Shown: positions 11,129 through 23,783 of the stretch, piece by piece | How positions within the stretch are numbered: the stretch's first letter is position 1 | How the letters are laid out: each line of letters begins with the position of its first letter | Source of the DNA: Serripes groenlandicus | Lineage: Eukaryota > Mollusca > Bivalvia > Cardiida > Cardiidae | Direction: 5' to 3' | Assembly: GCA_031761405.1 (NCBI GenBank) | Contig: JASEVX010000013.1 | Location: forward strand, 45,574,105 to 45,638,104 | Length of the DNA stretch: 64,000 bases | Made by a program: the position numbers and the translations under genes | The notes under the pieces: model-generated | Databases searched by the model: none | Seen by the model: only the letters and a program-made list of their open reading frames with translations | Told to the model about the DNA's origin: nothing

Positions 11129-11625
11129 TGTTTCGCGCAACTTACATCTTTAGCGCGTTTTTTACTGTCTGACAATAATGCTCATCGGCAGGTCACCGAT
11201 CTATTTATTTCGTACACGGAAAATAATTTCAAGTTAGATTACAACAGTCTTAAACATATCAGTATGGTCCCCCACACATTGCTATATTGCTGCAATAAAT
11301 ACTGCATCATGGTCTGTTAAAGCAACGTTTAAATACATGAAATTAAAACCCCACACTTATAACAATAACTGCCTATTGTGCTACACTGAATGTAAGTAGA
11401 TATCATCTTGGTCTGTCCTAATTATAGTAACCTGAAGTTTACAGTTTTTAATGTTTTCAATTCACATGCTTTCCGCATTTGTAAATATGGTTTTCTACAT
11501 ACATTTTCCTACTTTGTCTTCAACTAAAGTGTTTAAAGCAGACGCAGACATGGTTTGATACTTACCTGTTCCTTCATATTATACATAAGAATAAAGCATT
11601 TAACAAAAATGGCAGATATGGTTTC

Positions 11626-11758
11626 CTACAGGTTGCAACAACAACAAGGTTTCACTGAATGCAAGTTAGATAATACAAACAGGTATACTGAACACAAGGC
11701 AGATAATACAAACAGATTGCGACAATAATAAAGTTTCAGTGAATGCAATTTAGATTAT
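11626..11758 (+). repeat. Outlying diverged copies of the 51-bp satellite
   Basis: Two to three degraded monomers with CAGGTTGCAACAACAACAAG and AAGGCAGATAATACAAACAG blocks lie about 600 bp before the main array. The sequence between (11760-12337) holds only the 12-bp repeat and no gene. Confidence 0.75.
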
Positions 11759-11950
11759 ACTGTAACGTGTATGGGTCGATGAGCAATAATAAATTTAAAC
11801 AATGATTAGGAATTAAAGCTTGCACTGGCTTGTCCGCTGTTTATAAACTTGATCGCAAAATGATTGGTTGAACAGTTGTAATTAATACGAATCAGCTTGA
11901 TTATAACAACGTGCAAAAGGCATCATAAGCAAAGGTCCCCAGGCTATACA

Positions 11951-12027
11951 AGCCTATCGCTCAGCCTATCGCTCAGCTTATCGCCCAGCTTATCGCTCAG
12001 CCTATCGCTCAGGTTATCGCTCAGCCT
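11951..12027 (+). repeat. 12-bp tandem repeat (CCTATCGCTCAG)
   Basis: About six copies of CCTATCGCTCAG with CTTATC and GCCCAG variants lie between the outlying satellite copies and the main array. Confidence 0.9.
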
Positions 12028-12337
12028 TTAGCAATTCAACTTAGCTATAGCTCAACAGCACTGACATTAGATTCTTGTATCTCGGTGGAGTGTCTGCATT
12101 TGCTACTTTTCAAGCTGAGAAAAGGTTACTAAGATGAACTAGTTCACTGTTCGCCTAGCCACAACACTTTAGTACGATAGCAATTTACAAAACAAATCAC
12201 CTAGATCTAACGGAATTAATAACCCGCTGTTAAAGTGAGTTGACTCCTAAACGACCAGGAGCGAAGTAAATCATTCCATATAAATTCGCGGTAGTTATAC
12301 TAACCGTGGCTTGATACCGGCATATGATGGTGAATAA

Positions 12338-14829
12338 TAGGCGCAAATAAAGTTCTCTGAACGGAAGGCAGAGGATACAAATAAGTTGCGCGACAACAAT
12401 AACATTTCATTGAACGCAAGGCGGATCATACAAACAGGTAACGACATACATAAAGGTTCACTGAACGCAAGGTAGATCATATAAACAGGTTGCGACAACA
12501 AAAGAGGTTCACTGAATGCAAGGCGGATGCTACAAATAGGTTACGACATCAATAAAGGTTCACTAAACGCAAGGCTGATCATATAAACATGATACGACAT
12601 CAATAAAGGTTCACTGAACGCAAGGTGGATCATATAAACAGGATACGACATCAATAAAGGTTCACTGAACGCAAGGCGGATGCTACAAACAGGTTACGAC
12701 ATCAATAAAGGTTCACTGAACGCAAGGCGGATCATATAAACAGATAACGACATCAATACAGGTTCACTGAACGCAAGGCAGATGCTACAAACAGGTTACG
12801 ACATCAATAAAGGTTCACTGAATGCAAGACAGATGCTACAAACAAGATACGACAGCAATAAAGGTTCACTGAACGCAAGGTAGATCATATAAACAGGTTG
12901 CGACAACAATAGAGGTTCACTGAATGCAAGGCAGATGCTACAAACAGGTTACGACATAAATAAAGGTTCACTGAACACAAGGTAGATGATATAAACAGGT
13001 TGCGACAACAATAGAGGTTCACTGAACGCAAGGCAGATGCTACACACAGGTTACGACAACAATAGAGGTTCACTGAATGCAAGGCAGATGATACAAACAG
13101 GATACGACATCACGAAAGGTTCACTGAACGCAAGGTTGATCATATAAACAGGTTGCGACAACAATAGAGGTTCACTGAATACAAGGCTGATGCTACAAAC
13201 AGGTTACGACATCAATAAAGGTTCACTGAACGCAAGTTAGATCATATAAACAGGTTGCAACAACAATAGAGGTTCACTGAACGCAAGGCAGATGGTACAA
13301 ACAGGTAACGACAACAATAGAGGTTCACTGAATGCAAGGCAGATGCTACACACAGAATACGACATCAATAAAGGTTCACTGAACGCAAGCTATATATCAT
13401 ATAAACAGGTTGCGACAACAATAGATGTTCACTGAACGCAAGGCAGATGCTACAAACAGGTTACGACAACAATAAAGGTTCATTGAACGCAAGGTAGATC
13501 ACATAAACAGGTTGCGACAACAATAGAGGTTCACTGAAAGCAAGGCAGATGCTACAAACAGGTAACGAAAACAATAGAGGTTCACTGAATGTAAGGCAGA
13601 TGGTACAAACAGGTAACGACAACAATAGAGGTTCACTAAACGCAAGGCATATGGTATAAACAGAATAAGACATCAGTAAAGGTTCATTGAACGCAAGGCA
13701 GATGATACAAACAGGTAACAACATCAATAGAGGTTCACTGAATGTAAGGCAGATGCTACAAACAGGTAACGACAACAATAGAGGTTCACTGAATGCAAGG
13801 CAGATGATATAAACAGGTTACGACATCAATAAAGGTTTACTGAACGCAAGGTAGATCATATAAAGAGGATACGACATCAATAAAGGTTCACTGAACGCAA
13901 GGCGGATGCTACAGACAGGATACGACATCAATAAAGGTTTACTGAACGCAAGGCGGATGATACAAACAGGATACGACATCAATAAAGGTTCATTGAATGC
14001 AAGGCAGATGGTACAAACATGTTGCGCCAACAATAAAGTTTCATTGAACGCAAGGCAGATGCTACAAACATGTTGCGACATCAATAAAGTTTCATTGAAC
14101 GACTGGCAGATGCTACAAACAGGTTGCGACATCAATACAGGTTCACTGAACGCAAGGTAGATCATATAAACAGGTTGCGACAACAATAGAATTTCATTGA
14201 ACGCAAGGCAGATGCTACAAACATGTTGCGACAACAATAAGTTTCATTGAACGCAAGGCAGATGCTACAAACATGTTGCGACATCAATAAAGTTTCATTG
14301 AACGGCTGGCAGATGCTACAAACAGGTTGCGACATCAATAAAGTTTCACTGAACGCACAGTAGATCATATAAACAGGTTGCGACAACAATAAAGTTTCAT
14401 TGAACGACTGGCAGATGATACAAACAGGTTACGACAACAATAGAGGCTCACTGAACGCAAGGCAGATTATACAAACGGGTTACGACAGCAATAAAGTGTT
14501 ACTGAACGCAAGGCAGATGACACAAACAGGTTGCGACAACAATAACGTTTTATTGAACTTCAGGCAGATCCTACAAACAGGTTTCGACATCAATAACGTT
14601 TCACCGAACGCAAGGCAGATGATACAAACAGGTTACGAAAACAATACAATTTCATTTAACTTTAGGCAGATCATACAAACAGGTTTCGACATCAATAACG
14701 TTTCACAGAACGCAAGGCAGATGATACAATCATTTTGCGACAACAATTAAGTTTCACTGAACGACAGGCATATGATACAAACAGGTTGCAACAACAATAA
14801 CGTTTCACTGAATGCAAGGCAGATGATAT
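12338..14829 (+). repeat. 51-bp satellite, block I (about 49 monomers)
   Basis: The tandem monomer is of the form ACAGGTTACGACAACAATAG plus AGGTTCACTGAACGCAAGGC plus AGATGATACAA. This block is heterogeneous. Up to about 14.0 kb, CGACATCAATAAAGG units dominate. After that come units with AATAAAGTTTCATTGAACG and AATAACGTTTC, as expected for an older array edge. The period is 17 codons, so open frames run on both strands (a repeated RQMIQTGYDNN on + and YCCRNLF on -). These frames follow from the period and are not evidence of a protein. Confidence 0.97.
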
Positions 14830-14970
14830 TTATATCAGAACAGAGCAGAACAATTTCTAACAGTAATGTCAATATGTTAAGTAAGTCATTGGTTTCAGTT
14901 ACCCAAAAATGTGCATTGTTTTGCATTGAAGGCAGTTTTCTCATCAATTAAGACGTTATTGTGCACCAAG
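14830..14970 (+). repeat. Spacer closing satellite block I, duplicated at 20691-20829
   Basis: This is 141 bp of non-satellite sequence beginning TATATCAGAACAGAGCAG, with AATTTCTAACAGTAATGTCA, and ending GACGTTATTGTGCACCAAG. A closely similar segment closes block II. On both sides the last satellite monomers are of the same diverged type. Confidence 0.9.
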
Positions 14971-17900
14971 CAGATGGTACAAACATGTTGCGATAACAAT
15001 AAAGTTTCTCTGAACGCAAGGCAGATGATATAAACAGGTTGCAACAACAATAAAATTTCATTGAACGATTGGCAGATGATACAAACAGGTTTCGACAACA
15101 ATAACGTTTCATTGAACGACTGGCAGATGCTACAAACAGGTTGCGACAACAATAAAGTGTTACGGAATGCAAGGCAGATGATATAAGCAGGTTACCACAT
15201 CAATAAAGGTTCACTGAACGCAAGGTAGATCATATAAACAGGTTGCGACAACAATAGAGGTTCACTGAATGCAATGCAGATGATACAAACAGGTTACGAC
15301 ATCAATAAAGGTTCACTGAATGTAAGACAGATGCTACAAACAGGTTGCAACAGCAATAGAGGTTCACTGAACGCAAGGTAGATCATATAAACAGGTTACG
15401 ACAACAATATATGTTCACTGAGTGCAAGGCAGATGATACAAACAGATTACGACAACAATAAAGTGTTACTAAACGCAAGGCAGATGCTACAAACAGGTAA
15501 CGACAACAATAGAGGTTTATTAAATGCAAAGCAGATGCTATAAACGGGTTACGACAACAATAGAGATTCACTGAACGCAAGGTAGATGCTACAAACAGGT
15601 AACGACAACAATAGAGGTTCACTGAATGCAAGGCAGATGATACAAACAGGATACGACAACAATAGATGTTCACTGAATGCAAGGCAGATGCTACAGACAG
15701 GTAACGACAACAATAGAGGTTCATTGAATGCAAGGCAGATGATATAAACAGGTTGTGACAACAATAAAGGTTCACTGAACGCAAGGTAGATCATATAAAC
15801 AGGTTGCAACAACAATAGAGGTTCACTGAACGCAAGGCAGATGATACAAACAGGTTACGACAACAATAGAGGTTCACTGAACGCAAGGTAGATGCTACAA
15901 ACAGGTAACGACAACACTAGAGGTTCACTGAACGCAAGGTAGATGCTACAAACAGGTAACGACAACAATAGAGGTACACTGAACGCAAGGCAGATGATAC
16001 AAACAGGTAACGACAACAATCGAGGTTCACTGAACGCAAGCTAGATCATATAAACAGGTTGCGACAACAATAAAGTGTTACAAAACGCATGGCAGATGAT
16101 ATAAACAGGTTGCGACAACAATAGAGGTTTATTAAATGCAAAGCAGATGATATAAACAGGTTACGACAACAATAGAGGTTCACTGAACGCGAGGCAGATG
16201 ATACAAACAGGTAACGACAGCAATAGAGGTTCACTGAACGCAAGGCAGATGATACAAACAGGTTACGACATCAATAGAGGTTCACTGAACGCAAGGTAGA
16301 TGCTACACACAGGTTACGACAACAATAACGGTTCACTGAATGCAAGGCAGATGATATAAACAGGTTACGACAACAATAGAGGATCACTGAACGCAAGGCA
16401 GATGATACAAACAGGTTACGACAACAATAGAGGTTCACTGAATGCAAGGCAGATGATATAAACAGGTTACGACAACAAAAGAGGTTCACTGAACGCAAGG
16501 CAGATGATACAAACAGGTTACGACAACAATAGAGGATCACTGAACGCAAGGCAGATGATACAAACAGGTTACGACAACAATAGAGGTTCACTGAATGCAA
16601 GGCAGATGATATAAACAGGTTACGACAACAGTAGAGGTTCACTGAACGCAAGGCAGATGATATAAACAGGTTGCAACAACAGTAGATGTTCACTCAATGC
16701 AAGGCAGATGATACAAACAGGTAACGAAAACAATAAAGGTCCATTGAGTGCAAGGCAGATGCTACAAACAGGTTACGACAACAATAAAGGTTCACTGAAC
16801 GCAAGGCAGATGATATAAACAGGTTGCAACAACAATAGAGGTTCACTGAACGCAAGGCAGATGATATAAACAGGTTACGACAACAATAGAGGTTCACTGG
16901 ACGCAAGCTAGATCATATAAACAGGTTGCGACAACAATAGAGGTTCATTGAATGCAAGGCAGATGATACAAACAGGTAACGACAACAATAGAGGTTCACT
17001 GAATACAAAGCAGATGATATAAACAGGTTACGAAAACAATATAGGTTCATTGAACGCAAGGCAGATGATACAAACAGGTAACGACAACAATAGAGGTACA
17101 CTGAACGCAAGGCAGATGATACAAACAGGTAACGACAACAATCGAGGTTCACTGAACGCAAGCTAGATCATATAAACAGGTTGCGACAACAATAAAGTGT
17201 TACAAAACGCATGGCAGATTATATAAACAGGTTGCGACAACAATAGAGGTTTATTAAATGCAAAGCAGATGATATAAACAGGTTACGACAACAATAGAGG
17301 TTCACTGAACGCGAGGCAGATGATACAAACAGGTAACGACAACAATAGAGGTTCACTGAACGCAAGGCAGATGATACAAACAGGTTACGACAACAATAGA
17401 GGTTCACTGAACGCAAGGTAGATGCTACACACAGGTTACGACAACAATAGAGGTTCACTGAATGCAAGGCAGATGATATAAACAGGTTACGACATCAATA
17501 GAGGTTCACTGAACGCAAGGTAGATGCTACACACAGGTTACGACAACAATAGAGGATCACTTAATACAAGGCAGATGATATAAACAGGTTACGAAAACAA
17601 TAGAGGTTCACTAAACGCAAGGCAGATGATACAAACAGGTTACGACAACAGTAGAGGTTCACTGAACGCAAGGCAGATGATATAAACAGGTTGCGACAAC
17701 AATAGATAATCACTCAATGCAAGGCAGATGATACAAACAGGTAACGAAAACAATAAAGGTTCATTGAATGCAAGGCAGATGCTACAAACAGGTTACGACA
17801 ACAATAAAGGTTCACTGAACGCAAGGCAGATGATATAAACAGGTTGCAACAACAATAGAAGTTCACTGAACGCAAGGCAGATGATATAAACAGGTTACGA

Positions 17901-20690
17901 CAACAATAGAGGTTCACTGGACGCAAGCTAGATCATATAAACAGGTTGCGACAACAATAGAGGTTCATTGAATGCAAGGCAGATGATACAAACAGGTAAC
18001 GACAACAATAGAGGTTCACTGAATACAAAGCAGATGATATAAACAGGTTACGAAAACAATAAAGGTTCATTGAATGCAAGGCAGATGCTACAAACAGGTA
18101 ACGGCAACAATAAAGGTTCACTGAACGCAAGGCAGATGATACAAACAGGTTACGACAACAATAGAGGTTCACTGAATGCAAGGCAGATGATACAAACAGG
18201 TTACGACAACAATAAATGTTCACTGAATGCAAGGCAGATGATACAAACAGGTTACGACAACAATAGAGGTTCACTGAACGCAAGGCAGATGATACAAACA
18301 GGTTACGACAATAATAGAGGTTCACTGAATGCAAGGCAGATGATACAAACAGGTTACGACAACAATAAATGTTCACTGAATGCAAGGCAGATGATACAAA
18401 CAGGTTACGACAACAATAGAGGTTCACTGAACGCAAGGTAGATGCTACAAACAGGTAACGACAACAATAGAGGTTCACTGAATGCAAGGCAGATGATATA
18501 AACAGGTTACGACAACAATAGAGGTTCACTGAACGCAAGGCAGATGATACAAACCGGTAACGACAACAATAGAGGATCACTTAATACAAGGCAGATGATA
18601 TAAACAGGTTACGACAACAATAGAGGTTCACTGAACGCAAGCTAGATCATATAAACAGGTTGCGACAACAATAAAGTGTTACTAAACGCAAGGCAGATGA
18701 TATAAACAGGTTGCGACAACAATAGAGGTTTATTAAATGCAAGGCAGATGATATAAATGGGTAACGACAACAATAGAGGTTCACGGAATGCAAGGCAGAT
18801 GATACAAACAGAATACGACAACAATAGAGGTTCACTGAATGCAAGGCAGATGCTACAACCAGGTAACGACAACAATAGAGGTTCATTGAATGCAAGGCAG
18901 ATGATACAAACAGGTAACGACAACAATAGAGGTTCACTGAACGCAAGGCAGATGATACAAACAGGTAACGACAACAATAGAGGTTCACTGAATACAAGGC
19001 AGATGATATAAACAGGTTACGACAACACTAGAGGTTTATTAAATGCAAGGCAGATGATATAAACGGGTAACGACAACAATAGAGGTTCACTGAATGCAAG
19101 GCAGATGATACAAACAGAATACGACAACAATAGAGGTTCACTGAATGCAAGGCAGATGCTACAACCAGGTAACGACAACAATAGAGGTTCACTGAACGCA
19201 AGGCAGATGATACAAACAGGATACGACAACAATAAAGTGTTACTAAACGCAAGGCAGATGATATAAACAGGTTGCGACAACAATAGAGGTTTATTAAATG
19301 CAAGGCAGATGATATAAACGGGTAACGACAACAATAGAGGTTCACTGAATGCAAGGCAGATGATACAAACAGGATACGACAACAATAGAGGTTCACTGAA
19401 TGCAAGGCAGATGCTACAACCAGGTAACGACAACACTAGAGGTTCACTGAACGCAAGGCAGATGATACAAACAGGTAACGACAACAATAGAGGTTCACTG
19501 AATACAAGGCAGATGATATAAACAGGTTACGACAACAATAGAGGTTCACTGAACGCAAGCTAGATCATATAAACAGGTTGCGACAACAATAAAGTGTTAC
19601 TAAACGCAAGGCAGATGATATAAACAGGTTTCGACAACAATAGAGGTTTATTAAATGCAAGGCAAATGATATAAACGGGTAACGACAGCAATAGAGGTTC
19701 ACTGAATGCAAGGCAGATGATACAAACAGTAAACGACAACAATAGAGGTTCACTGAATGCAAGGCAGATGCTACAAACAGGTTACGACAACAATAAAGGT
19801 TCACTGAACGCAATGCAGATGATATAAACAGGTTGCGACAACAATAGAGGTTCACTGAATGCAAGGCAGATGATACAAACAGGTTACGACAAGAATAGTG
19901 GTTCACTGAACGCAAGGCAGATGATACAAACAGGTTACGGCAACAATAGAGGTTCAGTGAATGCAAGGCAGATGATACAAACAGGATACGACAACAATAG
20001 AGGTTCAATGAATGCAAGGCAGATGCTACAAACATGTAACGACAATAATACAGGTTCACTGAATGCCAGGCAGATGATACAAACAGGTTACGACAACAAT
20101 AGAGGTTCACTGAATGCAAGGCAGATGATATAAAGAGGTTGCGACAACAATAAAGGTGCACTGAGCGCAAGGTAGATCATATAAACAAGTTGAGACAACA
20201 ATAGAGGTTAACTGAACGCAATGCAGATGATATAAACAGGTTGCGACAACAATAAATGTTCACTGAACGCAAGGCAGATGATACAAACAGGTTACGACAA
20301 CAATAAAGGTTCACTGAATGCAAGGCAAATGATACAAACAGGTTGCGACAGCAATAAGGTTTCATTGAACTTAAGGCAGACCCTACAAACAGGTTTCGAC
20401 ATCAATAACGTTTCACTGAACGCAATGCAGATGATGCAAACAGGTTACGACAACAATAAAGTTTCATTGAGCTTAAGGCAGATCATACAAACAGGTTACG
20501 ACAACAATAAAGTTTCACTGAACTTAAGGCAGATCCTACACACAGGTTTCGACATCAATAACGTTTCACAGAACGCAAGGTAGATGATACAAACATATTG
20601 CGACAACAATAAAGTTTCACTGAACGACAGGCATATGCTACACACAGGTTGCGACAACAATAACGGGTCACTGAATGCAAGGCAGGTAAT
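14971..20690 (+). repeat. 51-bp satellite, block II (about 112 monomers, higher-order structure)
   Basis: This has the same monomer as block I. The interior (about 15.8-20.2 kb) is much more uniform, mainly CGACAACAATAGAGGTTCAC units, while the last 400 bp revert to the AATAACGTTTC type. Rare variants recur at exact multiples of 51. The CAAAACGCATGGCAG variant at 16081 recurs at 17203 (22 monomers later). The segment around 16861 is nearly copied at 17881 (20 monomers). The GGTTTATTAAATGC unit recurs near 18727, 19033, 19288 and 19645 (6, 5 and 7 monomers). The long open frames here (up to 215 codons on -) reflect the period and are not genes. Confidence 0.97.
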
Positions 20691-20829
20691 ATGTATATCA
20701 GAGCAGAACAATTTCTAACAATAATGTCAATATGTTAATTAAGTCATTGGTTGCTGTCACTCAACATAATGCATTGTTTTGTATTGAAGGCAGTTTTCCT
20801 CATCAATTAAGACGTTATTGTGCACCAAG
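20691..20829 (+). repeat. Spacer closing satellite block II, copy of 14830-14970
   Basis: It begins TATATCAGAGCAGAAC and ends GACGTTATTGTGCACCAAG like the first copy, with scattered substitutions and small indels. Unlike at 14970, satellite does not resume after it. Confidence 0.9.
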
Positions 20830-21970
20830 TCAGGATAACTTACGAAGTAAAAAAGGATAACACATTAACATTTATTTAAAGACACTGTTGACGAAGTGTC
20901 ATTTAACTTCCTCATATAAAACTTTTCTCTTTTTATGCAAAGTCAGTACTTTAACCTTTTCCCCGATTAAGACAAATGTTGGCGCCTTTGCAACGTATGC
21001 ATATCTTTAAAACACTTTTTTCAAAAAACGAGCAATTTTACATTTTGCACATCTACGGTTGCAATGTGTTGTGTTTGACGACGCTTCTAGCAGTTGGTCA
21101 GTCATATCACTAGGTTTCCACGATATTATATTATTTTATCTTGACACTCGCTCATCAGTCGTATTGGTATCCTCAGAACTCTGAACGCCAAGGAGGGAAG
21201 ACATTTATACCATTATTAAAGTGTTTCGTATGATCCGACCAGGGATCGAATCCTGGTAGCACTCTCTTGAGGCGGACACTCTGAACACTATATTGAAGAC
21301 AATTCTGCATCAGAAAATTGAATTGAAATTAAATAACAACTATATCCACATATAGTTTTAATTTGAAAAGATATATAAAATATCTTATCGGGAAAATGGA
21401 TAAACCTCATCCTCAAGTAAACGAATAAGGGTCGTTTGTCACGCTCAATGTCCAATACTATATAAGTCGTCAATGTTTTCATTGGTTCAAAAATAGAAAT
21501 AACGAATAACGACATAGTTAATTTAAAAAAGTGAAAAAGAGAACAATTCTATTGTTCCAGTTATTTACATGGATATTGTGTATTATAACTTTCGGACAAA
21601 GTATAAACAAGAAGGTGAAAAACAATAATTAACTGAGTGCTTAAGCATTAAAAGAGATAATTGTGATCTAGTGTTGAACCTTTGTTTGTTCTACTTGTCA
21701 TTGTGGAGATAATTTCATCACAAGAAAGACGCCCCAGGACAGCAAAACATATCAGACCGGTTTGGCTCCAGATCATCATACATATCTGCTGCCTAACTTG
21801 GCTCTACACTTTGATATTAATAGGAACGTGTAAATACGCGGACTTGTTTTTCCCTAAAGCACCTTTCAATACTATTGACGTTTTTGGTGTTCGCGTAAAA
21901 AAACAATTTAGATTTATATTTGTATTACGGTTTGATGTGATTAAATTCGGGTTTTATCAACAAAAGGTGA
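20830..21970. other. Intergenic stretch with a decayed tRNA-like SINE on -
   Basis: Read on -, 21230-21285 has a B-box-like AGGATTCGATCCCTGG block with tail-like sequence towards 21080 (AACTGCTAGAAGCG region and a GATATGACTGACC block), so a diverged SINE is likely at about 21080-21290. I see no gene in the remainder. Confidence 0.45.
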
Positions 21971-21973
21971 AAC

Positions 21974-22640
21974 ATGATGAAACACATGAAATTACATCTT
22001 CTTATGATGAGCGGACCCTTGTTGGCTTTGATATTAGTTTCAAATATTACTCAGTGTTGTTTAGCAGGTACCCGCAGAGTTTCGAGGCCATGTGGACCAG
22101 ACAAACAATGTATTTGTACTGATTTAACGATACGAAATATAACAACACGATCAATTAAAATGGCATGTTCCTGAATACGTGTTCACCTTAAAGACGTATG
22201 TAACATCATCAAACTTGACAAGAAAATGGTCGAGTTGGATGTCAGTTCAATTAATATAACAAGCAGTTTGGTGAAGATGGAACTAAGAGGTTGTAATGAA
22301 GTTCATCGACTTGCAATGAGAAATTGTGGTATTTCCAACATCAGTGATGATGCATTCACAATGTTAACCAAACTGACGGAACTTGATATATCTGGTAACA
22401 ACTTATAATATTTGTATACTGGGCGTTAACCCACATTTCTAAAATCTGTCAAAAGTTTGTTAGAGCTGAGCATTAGGATACTGAATGAAGAATTCGAAAA
22501 TATGACACTGAAGTACCCCGATTTGTCAAACGTTGGCCAGATAGAACGTTTACATGTAGATGGTTTATATGACACAGATTAAGGCAGATCGTTTTCAACA
22601 CGTTTACTAATTACGTTTAGGTTGGGTATACCGAAGCACC
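21974..22640 (+). pseudogene. Secreted LRR protein relic, Toll-like receptor N-terminal type
   Basis: An ATG at 21974 (a second Met at 21986) opens a hydrophobic signal-peptide-like segment (LLALILVSNITQCCLAG). A cysteine cluster PCGPDKQCICTD and a later MACS Cys follow, which fits an LRR N-terminal cap. After a TGA at 22172-22174 the same frame continues with leucine-rich repeat sequence, for example LRGCNEVHRLAMRNCG and DDAFTMLTKLTELDISGNNL. In-frame TAA codons lie at 22406, 22427 and 22580, with more repeat-like sequence between them. Four stops in one otherwise intact frame mean a pseudogene created by point mutation. The transmembrane and TIR parts of a Toll receptor are not seen; a MITE at 22657 interrupts the downstream sequence. 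Confidence 0.75.
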
Positions 22641-22656
22641 GCTCATATTCAAAATA

Positions 22657-22924
22657 TGACCATCCCGCAAGAAAACCAACATTGTGGACTCTGCGTAAAG
22701 TATCGACCCAGATCAGGCCTAAGCATGCCGCGCAGGCTTACCCGGATAGACACTTTTCGCCCCATGTTGGTTTTCTGTTTCAGGAATCATTACTCTATAC
22801 CTCTATCCCCCTGAGACGGAATGTGTCGGCCCGGATCAGTCTGCGCGGACTGCGCAGGCTGATCTGGGTCGATACATTACGCAGAGGCCAGCCATAATGT
22901 GTTGTTTTTTTCCGGGACGGCTCA
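22657..22924 (+). mobile_element. MITE of TGAGCCGT family with TA target duplication
   Basis: The left end is TGACCATCCCGCAAGAAAAC and the right end is GGGACGGCTCA, with TA on each side. The body has GACTCTGCGTAAAGTATCGA, GATAGACACTTTTCGCC and CTGCGCAGGCTGATCTGGG blocks shared with all copies in this window. No transposase is present. The TA duplication and TIRs fit a Tc1/mariner-type parent (inference). Open frames in it are repeat artefacts. Confidence 0.9.
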
Positions 22925-22974
22925 TATGTTCCATTGTTGAAGCATCATGTTTGTCACGTATAGTGGAACTCGAA

Positions 22975-23145
22975 GTCGAAAAGGACCAATAAAATAACTT
23001 CGAGATATCTACCTGCTCGAGTTAGCAATCAGAACTGCTGATAAGCTGCTTTCAAAAGACAGTCCTTTCGAGGAAATGATTGGAATTACACGCTTAAGTC
23101 GAAGTTTAACATGTTCGAATTATCGCGAGTCTACTGTATTTATTT
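22975..23145 (+). repeat. Repeat segment also found at 30535-30690
   Basis: The blocks TCAGAACTGCTGATAAGCTG, TTTCAAAAGACAG and GAATTATCGCGAGTC match CCAGAACTGCTACTACGCTG, TTTCAGAAGGAAGACAG and GAGTTATCGTGAGTC in the same order. In both places a tandem array follows downstream. Confidence 0.65.
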
Positions 23146-23339
23146 TTCTTAAAAACCCATTACATAGCAAAGGTTATGACAAGGGAAAGCATCTAGATAA
23201 ATATAGCATACATATTATACTAAATGTATTCACTTTATCTACTCATTTGAACTAGAAGACACGTTAAGTTATTTATATAGTGTTTTGTTATAAATTGAGA
23301 TCACAAGAGTATATATTCAAATAACGTTGTAATACATGT

Positions 23340-23783
23340 TGATGCTTAGAAGTACAACTCATAGAATAGACAACAAAAATCATTAATATGCCATACACTC
23401 GATAACGCAGAAATACATTTAGATGTTTAGATGAAAACAAAAAATCATTACAATGCCATATACTAGATAACGTCGCAACAGATTAAGATGTTTAGATGAA
23501 GAAAAACAACAACAATAACATGCCATATACTAGATAACGTCGAAATAGATTTAGATGTTTAGATGAAGAAAAACAACAACATTAAAATACCTTATACTTG
23601 ATAACGTCGAAATAGATTAAGATGCTGAGATGGAAACTAAATCATTACAATGCCATATACTCCATAACGTCGGAATATATTTAGATGTTAAGATGAAAAA
23701 AACCAAAAACATTAACATGCCATATACTTGATAACGTCCTAATAGATTTCGATGTTTAGATGAAAAATACTCGATAACGTCGT
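23340..23783 (+). repeat. Tandem repeat, period 66-67 bp (left arm)
   Basis: About seven units have the form GATGTTTAGATGAA..., CCATATACTAGATAACGTCG and AAATAGATTTA, with unit starts near 23341, 23422, 23489, 23555, 23620, 23687 and 23752. It is oriented opposite to the right arm at 23838-24110. Confidence 0.9.

Noticed and set aside
18070..18580. Long repeat-protein frames on both strands of the 51-bp satellite
   Set aside because: The period is a multiple of three, so frames stay open by construction, and both strands are open over the same DNA.
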